DNA of 64,000 bases. Origin: JANMEB01 sp041745295. Its GTDB lineage: Bacteria > Planctomycetota > Planctomycetia > Pirellulales > Pirellulaceae. Under the pieces are notes generated by a model, which had not been told where the DNA came from, ran no database searches, and worked only from the letters and a program-made list of their open reading frames with translations. This document shows, one piece after another, positions 7,494 through 16,566 of this stretch. Each line of letters starts with the position of its first letter. Position 1 is the first letter of the stretch. The stretch lies in contig JBGTJE010000004.1 of assembly GCA_041745295.1 (NCBI GenBank), positions 1-64,000 on the forward strand. The letters run 5' to 3'. Made by a program: the position numbers and the translations under genes.

Positions 7494-8675
7494 TCAAACT
7501 TCCACCGTTCGCGGCGCGACTCGCTCGTAGCCAAACGCTTCAAAATACTCGGACCATTCGGCGAGCACGCGCTCCCGCGCCGGACCATCCAACCCCCCCG
7601 ACTTCGGCCGATAATCGCGCCGTTGATTCTGATAGTCAATGATGTTTCGGTGCACCTCAGGTGTAAACGGCCCGAGCGACAATCGCTCATAAATGCGCTG
7701 GACTTCGATTTCCGGTGCGGCGACCAAATCTTCAAACCGAAGTTCGACGAGATGCTCCGGGAGGATATCGTCCCTCTGCGCATAATACCCGGTGTACATA
7801 CGCCGGTGGGCGTCCATCACAAAGCGTTCCAATTTGTCCTCGGCATAGTTGGCCAATTGAAAACTCTGGACTTGATCCAGCGAACGCCACAATCGCAGCG
7901 TCGACCCAAAGACTTGATACGGATGCCGCGAGAGGTGAATGAACTTGGCGCCGGGAAACCATTTCGCCAATTGCCGGATTCGACCCGTGTGGGGAGGCGA
8001 TTTCAAAACCAGCCGCCGTCCACCATAGTGATACGTCAGCGACTTAAAAAAAAACTCCAGACTCCTGCGAAATCGTTCGACTCGGTCGGGTGAAGCTTGA
8101 TCCAAATTCAACAAGTCCATATCGGCGGGTTCACGATTCGGAAACGCCAATCGTAAATAGGGCGTCGACGCCCCCATCGTGCACAACGCAAACTCGTCTT
8201 CCTGTGGAGATTTCGCGTCCACGAACATATCGTCCATCGGGCGACGATTGGGTAAGAGCCAACCAATCAGGGGAGAAAGAAACCACTTCGTCACGAGAAA
8301 GTGATGTGGCACAAAACAATCGTAATTCGACGGAAACGCGAATTGCGGATCGCAGGTCAGCAATTCGTGGAGCATCGTCGTGCCCGTTCGCCAATGTCCG
8401 ACGATAAATATGGGCGGTTTTTCAATCTGCGTCCGCTCGATTTGCCGATTTAAGAATAATCGTTGCGTTGCCGACAGCACCGAATTAAATAAGCTCGTCG
8501 TCCCAACCGTCAGCGACAGCGGTACTCGCGCTGGATGAATGGCAAACCGATTTCGACGCAACAGCCGGAAGTAGTCAACCGTGCGCATACCGTGCCAGAA
8601 ACGCGGCGACCAGAAAGGGTACCAGTTGGGCTTAAAATCTTCAGACACGGGTCGAAATCCGGCAAAATCAAACAC
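7494..8675 (-). CDS. Sulfotransferase family protein
   Basis: A 393-residue PAPS-dependent sulfotransferase. The 5'-phosphosulfate loop is IFIVGHWRTGTTMLHELL (glycine-rich part at residues 93-100), and the 3'-phosphate site is FIHLSRHPYQVFGSTLRLWR, preceded by LVLKSPPHTGRIRQLAKWFP. These two motifs, about 140 residues apart, define the fold. The N-terminal 60 residues have an amphipathic helix and RVPLSLTVGTTSLF but no clear membrane span. The family sulfates carbohydrates, lipids or small molecules; nothing nearby identifies the acceptor. The start GTG at 8675 has no ribosome site, so the N-terminus is tentative. A second, unrelated-looking sulfotransferase is at 60141. Confidence 0.88.
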   Translation of the reverse strand: MFDFAGFRPVSEDFKPNWYPFWSPRFWHGMRTVDYFRLLRRNRFAIHPARVPLSLTVGTTSLFNSVLSATQRLFLNRQIERTQIEKPPIFIVGHWRTGTTMLHELLTCDPQFAFPSNYDCFVPHHFLVTKWFLSPLIGWLLPNRRPMDDMFVDAKSPQEDEFALCTMGASTPYLRLAFPNREPADMDLLNLDQASPDRVERFRRSLEFFFKSLTYHYGGRRLVLKSPPHTGRIRQLAKWFPGAKFIHLSRHPYQVFGSTLRLWRSLDQVQSFQLANYAEDKLERFVMDAHRRMYTGYYAQRDDILPEHLVELRFEDLVAAPEIEVQRIYERLSLGPFTPEVHRNIIDYQNQRRDYRPKSGGLDGPARERVLAEWSEYFEAFGYERVAPRTVEV

Positions 8676-8845
8676 TTTCGCGACAATGCAATTGTAGCAA
8701 ATTCTGCGCCCCGCGACAGTTTTCCACGCGGCAGCGAATCACCGAATGGCATGTCATGAACGTCGAGTTTGAACGATTGGATCGATTCGTTCAACCCGCT
8801 TTCAACCGCGGGCTAGAATGGTAATACTTGGGGAAATTGGCACCA

Positions 8846-9370
8846 ATGTTTTATCTGATCGATGGCTACAATTTGGCGATGGACAGCGGGCTCAGCCGGA
8901 CGTTGAGCGGACCGGGGAATCCGGAGCGGGCCCGAAGTCGCTTGCTGATGTGGCTCGCCGGTCGGTTGGACGACGCCGAGCGCGCAAGAACGACGGTCGT
9001 GTTTGATGCCAAACGTCACTCGGTCGATAAGGCGGATAGTATCGAGTTTGGGATGCGCGTGCTGTTTGCCGTCGACTATCCGGACGCCGACAGCATGATC
9101 GAGGCGCTGATCGCCAAACATTCGGCTCCCAAATTTCTCACCGTGGTGTCCAGCGACCAGCGCCTGCTCACCGCCGCCCTCCGCCGGCGAGCGCTAGCGG
9201 TTAGAAGTGCAGATTGGTTCGAACAGATCGACAACCGGCCGCGGTTGGAGTCGCCAACCCCCGACTCCGATGAAAAGTTGCCCATCGGCGAGCGCGAAAA
9301 GTTGATCTCGGAGTTCGATACCGCCGAGATTCAACGATTGATCGATGACGAAAACAGAATCGGCCCTTAA
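8846..9370 (+). CDS. NYN-domain (YacP-like) ribonuclease
   Basis: A 174-residue PIN-like NYN domain protein. It opens MFYLIDGYNLAM, with the first catalytic Asp in the IDGYN motif, then RTTVVFDAKRHSVD, then FAVDYPDADSMIEALIA with two acidic residues, then FLTVVSSDQRLLTAA with the fourth Asp. This is the four-acid metal-binding set of NYN/YacP (Rae1-type) nucleases, which cut RNA in a translation-linked way in Bacillus; the role here is inferred. ATG 8846 is preferred over a TTG six codons upstream because the first beta-strand begins right at it. The C-terminal 40 residues are charged. The gene converges on the ABC-F gene with only 22 bases between stops. Confidence 0.83.
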   Translation: MFYLIDGYNLAMDSGLSRTLSGPGNPERARSRLLMWLAGRLDDAERARTTVVFDAKRHSVDKADSIEFGMRVLFAVDYPDADSMIEALIAKHSAPKFLTVVSSDQRLLTAALRRRALAVRSADWFEQIDNRPRLESPTPDSDEKLPIGEREKLISEFDTAEIQRLIDDENRIGP

Positions 9371-9392
9371 GCGTAAATGGACGCCGCTCGGC

Positions 9393-11243
9393 TCAAGTCT
9401 CAAATTTTTCTAATTGTTCCCATCGTTGATACGCCGCTCGAAGCTGGTCTTGGAGGACGTTTAATTCGACTTGCTTTTTACCTATAACGTCGCCGGACTG
9501 TTGATAGAAGCTTGCATCGGCCATCAGTGCATACAGCTCGCCTACCTGCGCTTCGATCTGTTCGATGTGCAAAGGTAATCCCAAAAGTTCCTGCTGCTCC
9601 TTGAAAGTCAGCCGTCGCGGCTTAGACGCCGGGGACGACGCCACCAATCGAGATGGATCGGCGACGAACGTCCCGCGCTGGGGATTCCTGCTGGCCGGCT
9701 TCGGTTTGGTTTGCCCTAAGCGCATGGCGGCCGTTGAATCCCTCGTGGCTCGTTGTCGAATCCAATCATCGAAGCCGCCGTCATATTCGCGGATGCCGCC
9801 GTCTTCAAACACGATGGTGCTGGTGACGACGTTGTTGAGAAATGTTCGATCGTGACTTACCAATAGCACCGTCCCTTCAAACGCGACCAATCGATCCTCC
9901 AACAACTCGAGAGTCTCGGCGTCGAGGTCATTGGTCGGTTCATCCATAACGATCACGTTGGCCGGCTTGGCAAACAACTTGGCCAACAAGATCCGGTTGC
10001 GTTCGCCGCCAGAGAGGAATCTCACCTCCGTTCGAGACCGCTCCGGGGTAAACAGAAAATCTTGCAGGTAACCGTAAATATGCCGCTTGTTGCCATTGAA
10101 CTCGATCCAATCGTATCCATCGCCCACATTTTGTGCGACGGTTGCATTTTCATCGAGCTGCGCTCTCATTTGATCAAAGTAGGCAACCTGCAAATTCGTC
10201 CCCAGTCGCACCGTGCCTGTGGTCGGTGCGAGTTGTCCCAGCAAGACTCTGAGGAGAGTGGTTTTTCCCACGCCGTTGCGACCGATGATCCCAATCTTGT
10301 CGCCGCGCATAATGGTCGCGGAAAATCCGTTCACGATGGGCCTCTGTTCGTACGAGAAGCCAATGTTTTGGGCATCGACGATCAAATTGCCGCTGCGCTG
10401 TCCTTGTTGAATTTGAATTTGCGAAGTTCCGATGCTCGATCGTCGCTGGCTCCGCAGGAGGCGCATCGCTTCCAAGGCGCGAACGCGACCTTCGTTGCGC
10501 GTGCGACGAGCTTGAATACCCTTCCGAATCCAGACTTCTTCTTCCGCAAGCCGTTTGTCAAAAAGCGCATTCTGGTTCTCCTCGGCCGCTTGCATCTGGT
10601 CTTTGCGCTTGAGAAATGTATCGTAATCGCAAGACCAATCGAACAGCCGGCCCCGGTCTATTTCTAGAATTCGATTGGCGATACGCCGCAGGAACATCCG
10701 GTCGTGCGTGACGAATATCAGCGACGCCGCATCGCGAAGCAGAAATTTTTCGAGCCAAGCAATCGCGTCGATATCGAGATGGTTGGTGGGCTCGTCCAAT
10801 AAGAGCAAGTCGGGTTGAGAAACGAGGGCCTTGGCCAGCAGGGCGCGACGTTTCATTCCGGACGAAAGCGTACCGAAGTCGTCGCTCGGATTCAGCGCCA
10901 TACGTGACAGGATCTGATCGACTTGGAGCTGCGGCTCCCAGTGATTTTCGTGGTCCTCGACGCGAGTCGGAATTCCGCGGTGCACAACGTGGCCGATCGA
11001 CCCGGAAACACCCATTGGAACTTCTTGCGGCAAGTGGGCCATTCTTACGCCTGGGCTGATCGCAACGACCCCGGCGTCCGGGACGGCGAGGCCCGCGATA
11101 GCGCGAATGAACGTTGTTTTTCCCGCGCCGTTGCGGCCCAACAAACCAATCCGTTGACCGGGTTCAATTTGGCAAGAAACGGAATCGAGCAGCGGCGGGC
11201 CGCCGAATCCGATCGTCAATTCGCGGATCGTGATTAAAGTCAT
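9393..11243 (-). CDS. uup: ABC-F family ATPase, Uup type
   Basis: A 616-residue soluble protein with two ABC ATPase domains and no membrane part. Domain 1 has Walker A GLLGRNGAGKTTFIRA, signature LSSGMKRRALLAKAL and Walker B LLLLDEPTNHLDIDA. An arginine-rich inter-domain linker follows (EEVWIRKGIQARRTRNEGRV). Domain 2 has GIIGRNGVGKTTLLRV, LSGGERNRILLAKLF and VIVMDEPTNDLD. A C-terminal coiled coil starting LTFKEQQELLGLPLHIEQIE is the Uup hallmark. ABC-F proteins act on ribosomes; Uup also affects transposon excision in E. coli. The start is moved to ATG 11243 (MTLITIREL), because the 20 codons upstream do not belong to the fold. It diverges from the first surface-protein gene. Confidence 0.92.
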   Translation of the reverse strand: MTLITIRELTIGFGGPPLLDSVSCQIEPGQRIGLLGRNGAGKTTFIRAIAGLAVPDAGVVAISPGVRMAHLPQEVPMGVSGSIGHVVHRGIPTRVEDHENHWEPQLQVDQILSRMALNPSDDFGTLSSGMKRRALLAKALVSQPDLLLLDEPTNHLDIDAIAWLEKFLLRDAASLIFVTHDRMFLRRIANRILEIDRGRLFDWSCDYDTFLKRKDQMQAAEENQNALFDKRLAEEEVWIRKGIQARRTRNEGRVRALEAMRLLRSQRRSSIGTSQIQIQQGQRSGNLIVDAQNIGFSYEQRPIVNGFSATIMRGDKIGIIGRNGVGKTTLLRVLLGQLAPTTGTVRLGTNLQVAYFDQMRAQLDENATVAQNVGDGYDWIEFNGNKRHIYGYLQDFLFTPERSRTEVRFLSGGERNRILLAKLFAKPANVIVMDEPTNDLDAETLELLEDRLVAFEGTVLLVSHDRTFLNNVVTSTIVFEDGGIREYDGGFDDWIRQRATRDSTAAMRLGQTKPKPASRNPQRGTFVADPSRLVASSPASKPRRLTFKEQQELLGLPLHIEQIEAQVGELYALMADASFYQQSGDVIGKKQVELNVLQDQLRAAYQRWEQLEKFET

Positions 11244-11379
11244 GGCGGTCTTGTGAAATTTGGGCACAGCTTTCAGCGACGAATATGGCATAAAAAGCGG
11301 CAAACGTCTAATTGCTTTGGGTTATTTTCGGTCACCCTTGTGCGTTTCCCCAATTGGCAGCGATAGAGATGGTAGCCAA

Positions 11380-11384
11380 AGGAG
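11380..11384 (+). promoter_or_regulatory. Ribosome binding site of the first surface protein
   Basis: AAAGGAG lies six bases before ATG 11391. The leader CTTGTGCGTTT...AGGAG has a look-alike of the same spacing at 19077-19130 (see the small ORF at 19131). Confidence 0.7.
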
Positions 11385-11390
11385 AATCTC

Positions 11391-14300
11391 ATGTTTCGCA
11401 AGCTTTCCCGCATCAGGTCTCTGACTCGCAAAAGCCGCAATCGACCACGCAACACCCCGCCCGTGCGGCTCGGTCTGGAACAGCTTGAAGCCCGGATGAT
11501 GTTGTCCGATATCCGTTGGATGAACCGCGGTACAAATTTAAGTGATACGGATGGGCTCGGGGCCGTTTTCGGTAATGACGCAGCGGCGGCCCGCGTAGTC
11601 ATTGATCAGGTCATCATGGATTGGGAATCGGTCATTGATAGCTTCAATTACCGCAACGTGGGCCAGAAAGGCTGGGCACCGCATAATTATTATGAACTCC
11701 GAGTCGGGGTAAAGGACTGGCAGAGCGTGCCAGACAACGTAGACACCCTCGCGCGGGGCGGAATTGAATACTCTGGAAATGATGGCAAGCCCTGGAGCGG
11801 AACTCTAACTTTGGACGACGATGCCAATGGAGGAGGTTGGTACTTTGATTCCAACCCCAATGACGATTTAGAATTCTCCATCCCGATTACGCCGTTCGCG
11901 GCGTATTCCGTACCCGCCATGCCCGGCGCGCCTGCAAATCCCGCCTCTCGTCATGATCTCTACACCGTGGCTCTGCACGAGGTGGGACATGCCCTTGGCT
12001 TCGACAACACCAGTACCTTATATCAACGCGTCAACAAGAATAATTTTTACCTTAGATTTGCCGATGGCAGTATCGCTACCTTCGACCCTGATCCTGATAG
12101 CGTACACACCGATCGTGTCAGCCATCCCAACGACCTGATGAATCCCGGCATTGCACCCGGTGAGCGCAGACTCATCTCCGACCTGGACGCTAGGATTCTC
12201 GGCGAAGTCTATGGATACAGCGTCGACCTCGCCGATGCACAACAGGAAGGCTTCATCGCCACGGTCAACCCTGCCACCCGGAAGCTGACGGTCCACGGCG
12301 ATCTCGGAACGAGTTACGACGACATTCGCGTCGACGTCTTTCCTGGCGGCTACATCTTTGCCAGCGTCAACGGACGCGTAAAAAAGTTCGATCAGAGCGT
12401 AATCAGCTCAATTGTCGTGCTCGGCGGAAGCGGCAACGACGACATTCGGATCGGGGCCACGGCGGTGAACCAGCCTCTGAGGATCATTGCCGGCAGCGGC
12501 ATCAACTACGTTTATCTCAGCTACAGCGCCTTCAATCTAGGCACGATCCAGGGCGATGTGACCGTGTTCGAGCAAGGGGGCCAGACGAATGTAAACTTTC
12601 ATGACGAGCGAAACACGGCAGCTCGGAACATCTCGGTCGGTCACGAATTTGTGACCTTCTCTGGAAGTAACGCCGGCGTCCGTTATTACTACAACAATAT
12701 TAGTCAAGATATTTACGGTCTGATCCTTCGTGGCGGCTCTGGGGGCAACACCTACACAGTCCGTAATCTCTTCAGCAACACAATCATCCGCCTTCTCGCC
12801 GGGGCGGGTAGCGATACTGTCAACGTTCAAGCCACCTTTGCCTCTTTAAACGTCGATGGCGTTGCTGGTTTGGATCGTGTCACGATAGGGACGACGATCA
12901 ATGTCGGCGTTGATGACATACTTGGTACCGTCTATGTCAGCAACTCGACTTCCTACACGGACCTGGTCATCGATGACTCCTTCAATCACGCCGCCCGCCT
13001 CAACGTTCGCGTTAGCGACCAAGATGTCGTCGGCTTGGCACCTGCGCGAATCCAATTCGATCCGCGCGGAATCCGTTCACTCAGCGTTAAGGCGGGGTCG
13101 ACTTTCAGCGGGGTTGGTAACATAATCCATGTTCTTAATACGCCACAGAATCGGGCCAAAAACCTCCAGGTCAATCTCCACTCGGGCCACAACGGCGACA
13201 TCGTCAACGTAAAGAGCACGAATTCTTCACTTACGGTAAACGGCGAAGGCGGACTTGACACGGTCAACGTCGGCCTCGCAGGGCGCGTGCAGGGAATTGC
13301 CGGAACTCTGGCGGTTACCAACGTCGGTGGTTTCAGTACGGTGAACGTGAATAATTTCTTCGATGCGGTCGCGCGCACGATGATTCTCTATAACAACGGG
13401 ACTTATAACGTAATCAGCGGCTTGGGGTCGGCGGATATCGCTTTGCGCGGGAGTGAAATAAGCGCACTTTCGATCCGCTTAGGCGACCGAGGCAACACAA
13501 TCAGAATTCATGACACACCCGCCGGCAGTGCACCGGGCAACCTCACGACGACGCTGCGTACTGGCCGAGGAAACGATCAAGTCACTGTGAACGGGACCAC
13601 CGGCGGGTTGACGCTGAACGTTCTCGCGGGCACCAATTCCATCACGGTTGGCTCCGCGACCAACGGTCTCAACGCCATCAACGCTCCGGTCAACGTCAGT
13701 GGCCCAGTCGGCTCGAACACTCTCCGAATCAACGACAGCGCTTCGACGACTGGCCATGACTACGTCGTGGACCGAGATTTCGTTCAGCGCCCTGATAAGG
13801 CACGAATTGGCTACCAGGATCTCGCCTCTCTGAGACTGGACGCAGGCACCGGTAGGGACACCGTCAACGTCCTACGAACCTTGAATCCTGTCGTCGTTGA
13901 TGGCCACGGGGGCGGGGACACAGTTAACCTCGGCCTGGACGGCGATATGCAGGGCATTTCCGGGGCGCCAACGATCCAAAATCTCGGTCCGTCCTCTCAG
14001 ACGTTGCACTTGAACAATTGGGCGGACGATGCGTTTCAAACGGTGGCGATGTTCTTGGAACCGCAAAGTGGTTTCTACGTTGTTAAAGGACTGTCGCCGA
14101 CGAACGTCCGCTTCAAGGACGTCGGCGCTTTGGAAATATCAACGGGAGACGGCGGCAGCAATTTCACGATCGACAACATAAGCCGTTCTTCTCTGGACGC
14201 CTCAATCATCACCGGCAACGGCAACGACACAATCAATGTCGTCCGGTACCGTGGCAACCTTACCATCGACCCTCAAGACGGGCTCAACAATATCGTCCTG

Positions 14301-16322
14301 GGCGGCGCGCAGTACGGCCTTGGCAACGTGCGTGGATTAGTCACGATCGTCGACGGCGCCGGCACTGAATCCCTCACGGTGATCGATACGCCAAACACGA
14401 CAGGGCGTCGGTTCAACATCACCGATACACTGACTAGTATCACGGAGACACCCGACAGCACCGTCACCCGCGACCTGGCTGCGTATGAAGGCTTGGCCGC
14501 GTATAGCTTGCGGACTGGCGCCGGCAACGACGTATTCAATCCTCACTCAATGCCAGGTGTGAATGGAACTCTCGACGGTGGCGGCGGCATCAACACGTTG
14601 GATTACTCGGCATACGTCGGAGTGGACTCCGCCTTGGCGCGGGCCGCTCAATTGGACCGGGATCTTGGGCTCTACGCCACCGACAACCTGTTCGAGAATT
14701 ACTACGGCCACGGTGAAAGATGGGTCAAAGATCCCGCCTTGCAATGGTACTTCATCTTGCCGGACGGGCGATTTTATCGAGACGGCGCTGGGGCCGCACT
14801 ACTGCCCGCGGCCAATTTGGTTGACACCCTCGATCCTTCCTTCCACCAAGACATCGTTAAACTCGTGAACGCGCAGCACATCAATGCCGGTGGCCTGGAT
14901 CAGGACCCCTTCGGACCGTTAGCAGCTCAACTGGACCATGATCTAAACCTTAACGCGACCGACAATTTGTTCTACAACTACGGCGGCCGGAACGAACGAT
15001 GGATGGTGAGTGGGAACTATCCGACCGACTTCGTTTGGTACTTCATTCTGCCCAACGGAGAGCTGTACCTTTGGGACCGCGTCCCCGACAGCGCCAACGG
15101 GCAACTGGTGGCCACGCTGGACGCATCGTTCCACGACGACATCAGCAAACTGGTCGATGCTCAATACCTGTTCGACCGCGACTTTAGCCGCAGTCTCGTC
15201 GCTCGGTATTCCGGCGAACAGAACTTCAACGACTCCGTCGGCGGAAACAACGGCACGCAGGTGGGTGGAGTGGGCTTCGATCCGGGCAAGTTCGGCTCTG
15301 CCTTCAGCTTTGACGACAATTACGTGAGCGTGCCCAATGCCCCCAGCCTTGAGCCAACCACGGTCTCGGTGGAAGCCTGGGTCAATTCCTGGTTCACACA
15401 ACCGAGCAAGGTGTATGTCCTCGCGAAGGGCGGAAACGGTGACTTGCGGTCGTCGTATGCCCTCTACACCGGGGCCAACAGTGGCCTCGTCTTCTCTGTG
15501 TACGACGGCGATTTTACCAACGTTGAGTCTCCGGAAGCCGGCGCCGGAATCTGGGACGGCAACTGGCATCACATCGTCGGAACCTATGATGGCGCATCGG
15601 TCCGACTCTACGTCGACGGTACGGAAATCGGCGGCGGAACGCCGACGAACATCGCCATTGCTTACGGGCTGCAGGATACGGAAGACCCCAGCCTGGGGAC
15701 GGACGACCTCTTCATTGGGACGCACCCTCTGATTGACGGTGGAGCAAACTTCGTTGGCGGTGTCGATGAGCTATCGATTTACAGCCGCGCCCTCAGTTCC
15801 GCCGAGATTCAAAGTCTTTTCGCCGGAAACCCGACGACGCCGGGCACCGGCGTTGCCGTCAATCTGCAGCAGGGTACGGCCACCGGACTGCTTGGGGGTA
15901 TCGCGAACATCCAGAACGTGATCGGCAGCGCGGGGAATGATATCATCGTCGGCAATGGCGGGAATGTGCTCAACGGCGGCGCAGGCCGCGATTTGCTCAT
16001 CGCGGGGGCGTTTTCCAGCATCCTGAACGGTGGCGACGACGACGACATCTTGATCGGCGGCACGACCAACTACGACAACGACCAGAGCGCACTTCAAGCG
16101 ATCATGGCCGAATGGACAAGTGCGAGCGACTATGCGACTCGCGTCGCCAATCTCAAAAACGGCACGGGTGGTACACCGATCCTGAATGCCACAACCGTCC
16201 ACTCCAACGGCGGCGGCAACACGCTCAGCGGCGACGCCGGACTGGATTTATTCTTCGCCAACTTGGATGACCTGGACACGCTGTACGGCGATCCGTTGAC
16301 CGAAGAGTTCGTCGCCGTTTGA
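11391..16322 (+). CDS. Giant LEPR-XLL surface protein with Met-zincin protease and LamG domains
   Basis: A 1643-residue exported protein, first of four in tandem. The N-terminus is short and basic and carries LGLEQLEARMMLSD, the LEPR-XLL motif found at the start of very large planctomycete proteins. Residues about 60-270 form a metalloprotease: HEVGHALGF gives zinc ligands H196 and H200 and catalytic E197, a distal H245 in VSHPNDLMNP is the likely third ligand, and M250 is the Met-turn. A long repetitive beta-rich region (about 280-1070) follows with GGSGNDDIRIG-, AGSGINYVYL- and GTGRDTVNV-type turns. Next come two ~92-residue units (AQLDRDLGLYATDNLFENYY and AQLDHDLNLNATDNLFYNYG), a LamG/concanavalin-like domain (about 1267-1480, with WHHIVGTYDGASVRLYVDG), and RTX-like GSAGNDIIVGNGGN repeats. 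It ends in motif A, LFFANLDDLDTLYGDP. Confidence 0.87.
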   Translation: MFRKLSRIRSLTRKSRNRPRNTPPVRLGLEQLEARMMLSDIRWMNRGTNLSDTDGLGAVFGNDAAAARVVIDQVIMDWESVIDSFNYRNVGQKGWAPHNYYELRVGVKDWQSVPDNVDTLARGGIEYSGNDGKPWSGTLTLDDDANGGGWYFDSNPNDDLEFSIPITPFAAYSVPAMPGAPANPASRHDLYTVALHEVGHALGFDNTSTLYQRVNKNNFYLRFADGSIATFDPDPDSVHTDRVSHPNDLMNPGIAPGERRLISDLDARILGEVYGYSVDLADAQQEGFIATVNPATRKLTVHGDLGTSYDDIRVDVFPGGYIFASVNGRVKKFDQSVISSIVVLGGSGNDDIRIGATAVNQPLRIIAGSGINYVYLSYSAFNLGTIQGDVTVFEQGGQTNVNFHDERNTAARNISVGHEFVTFSGSNAGVRYYYNNISQDIYGLILRGGSGGNTYTVRNLFSNTIIRLLAGAGSDTVNVQATFASLNVDGVAGLDRVTIGTTINVGVDDILGTVYVSNSTSYTDLVIDDSFNHAARLNVRVSDQDVVGLAPARIQFDPRGIRSLSVKAGSTFSGVGNIIHVLNTPQNRAKNLQVNLHSGHNGDIVNVKSTNSSLTVNGEGGLDTVNVGLAGRVQGIAGTLAVTNVGGFSTVNVNNFFDAVARTMILYNNGTYNVISGLGSADIALRGSEISALSIRLGDRGNTIRIHDTPAGSAPGNLTTTLRTGRGNDQVTVNGTTGGLTLNVLAGTNSITVGSATNGLNAINAPVNVSGPVGSNTLRINDSASTTGHDYVVDRDFVQRPDKARIGYQDLASLRLDAGTGRDTVNVLRTLNPVVVDGHGGGDTVNLGLDGDMQGISGAPTIQNLGPSSQTLHLNNWADDAFQTVAMFLEPQSGFYVVKGLSPTNVRFKDVGALEISTGDGGSNFTIDNISRSSLDASIITGNGNDTINVVRYRGNLTIDPQDGLNNIVLGGAQYGLGNVRGLVTIVDGAGTESLTVIDTPNTTGRRFNITDTLTSITETPDSTVTRDLAAYEGLAAYSLRTGAGNDVFNPHSMPGVNGTLDGGGGINTLDYSAYVGVDSALARAAQLDRDLGLYATDNLFENYYGHGERWVKDPALQWYFILPDGRFYRDGAGAALLPAANLVDTLDPSFHQDIVKLVNAQHINAGGLDQDPFGPLAAQLDHDLNLNATDNLFYNYGGRNERWMVSGNYPTDFVWYFILPNGELYLWDRVPDSANGQLVATLDASFHDDISKLVDAQYLFDRDFSRSLVARYSGEQNFNDSVGGNNGTQVGGVGFDPGKFGSAFSFDDNYVSVPNAPSLEPTTVSVEAWVNSWFTQPSKVYVLAKGGNGDLRSSYALYTGANSGLVFSVYDGDFTNVESPEAGAGIWDGNWHHIVGTYDGASVRLYVDGTEIGGGTPTNIAIAYGLQDTEDPSLGTDDLFIGTHPLIDGGANFVGGVDELSIYSRALSSAEIQSLFAGNPTTPGTGVAVNLQQGTATGLLGGIANIQNVIGSAGNDIIVGNGGNVLNGGAGRDLLIAGAFSSILNGGDDDDILIGGTTNYDNDQSALQAIMAEWTSASDYATRVANLKNGTGGTPILNATTVHSNGGGNTLSGDAGLDLFFANLDDLDTLYGDPLTEEFVAV

Positions 16323-16384
16323 CGCGAAATGTTAATTTTGACCAATGGGGAATCAAGTCCAGGCTTGGCCTCAATTTGTCAGGC

Positions 16385-16448
16385 GCTGAGCGCAAGCCCG
16401 CGGTTTTGAGTCATAATATCAGCCGCGGGGCGCACGCCCACGATTTTG
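16385..16448. repeat. Palindromic repeat pair, 'CCGCGGGGCG' family
   Basis: CTGAGCGCAAGCCCGCGGTTTTGA is followed by CAGCCGCGGGGCGCACGCCC with AT-rich sequence between. It is related to the copies at 1208, 39546 and 50373. It lies between the first and second surface-protein genes; the rest of 16323-16566 holds no gene. Confidence 0.65.
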
Positions 16449-16566
16449 ATTAAGAACGGCGATACAAAAACCGCACGGGAGAGCGTTTAGGACTGATGGA
16501 CGGAGTTTGAGACACAGCTTTGTCAACTGCCGTGGAAAGAACGCATCCCAACTTTCGGAAGCATAT

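Noticed and set aside
14943..15725. 260-codon minus-strand frame inside the first surface gene
   Set aside because: It is a composition artefact of the repetitive LamG coding region, without recognisable protein features.
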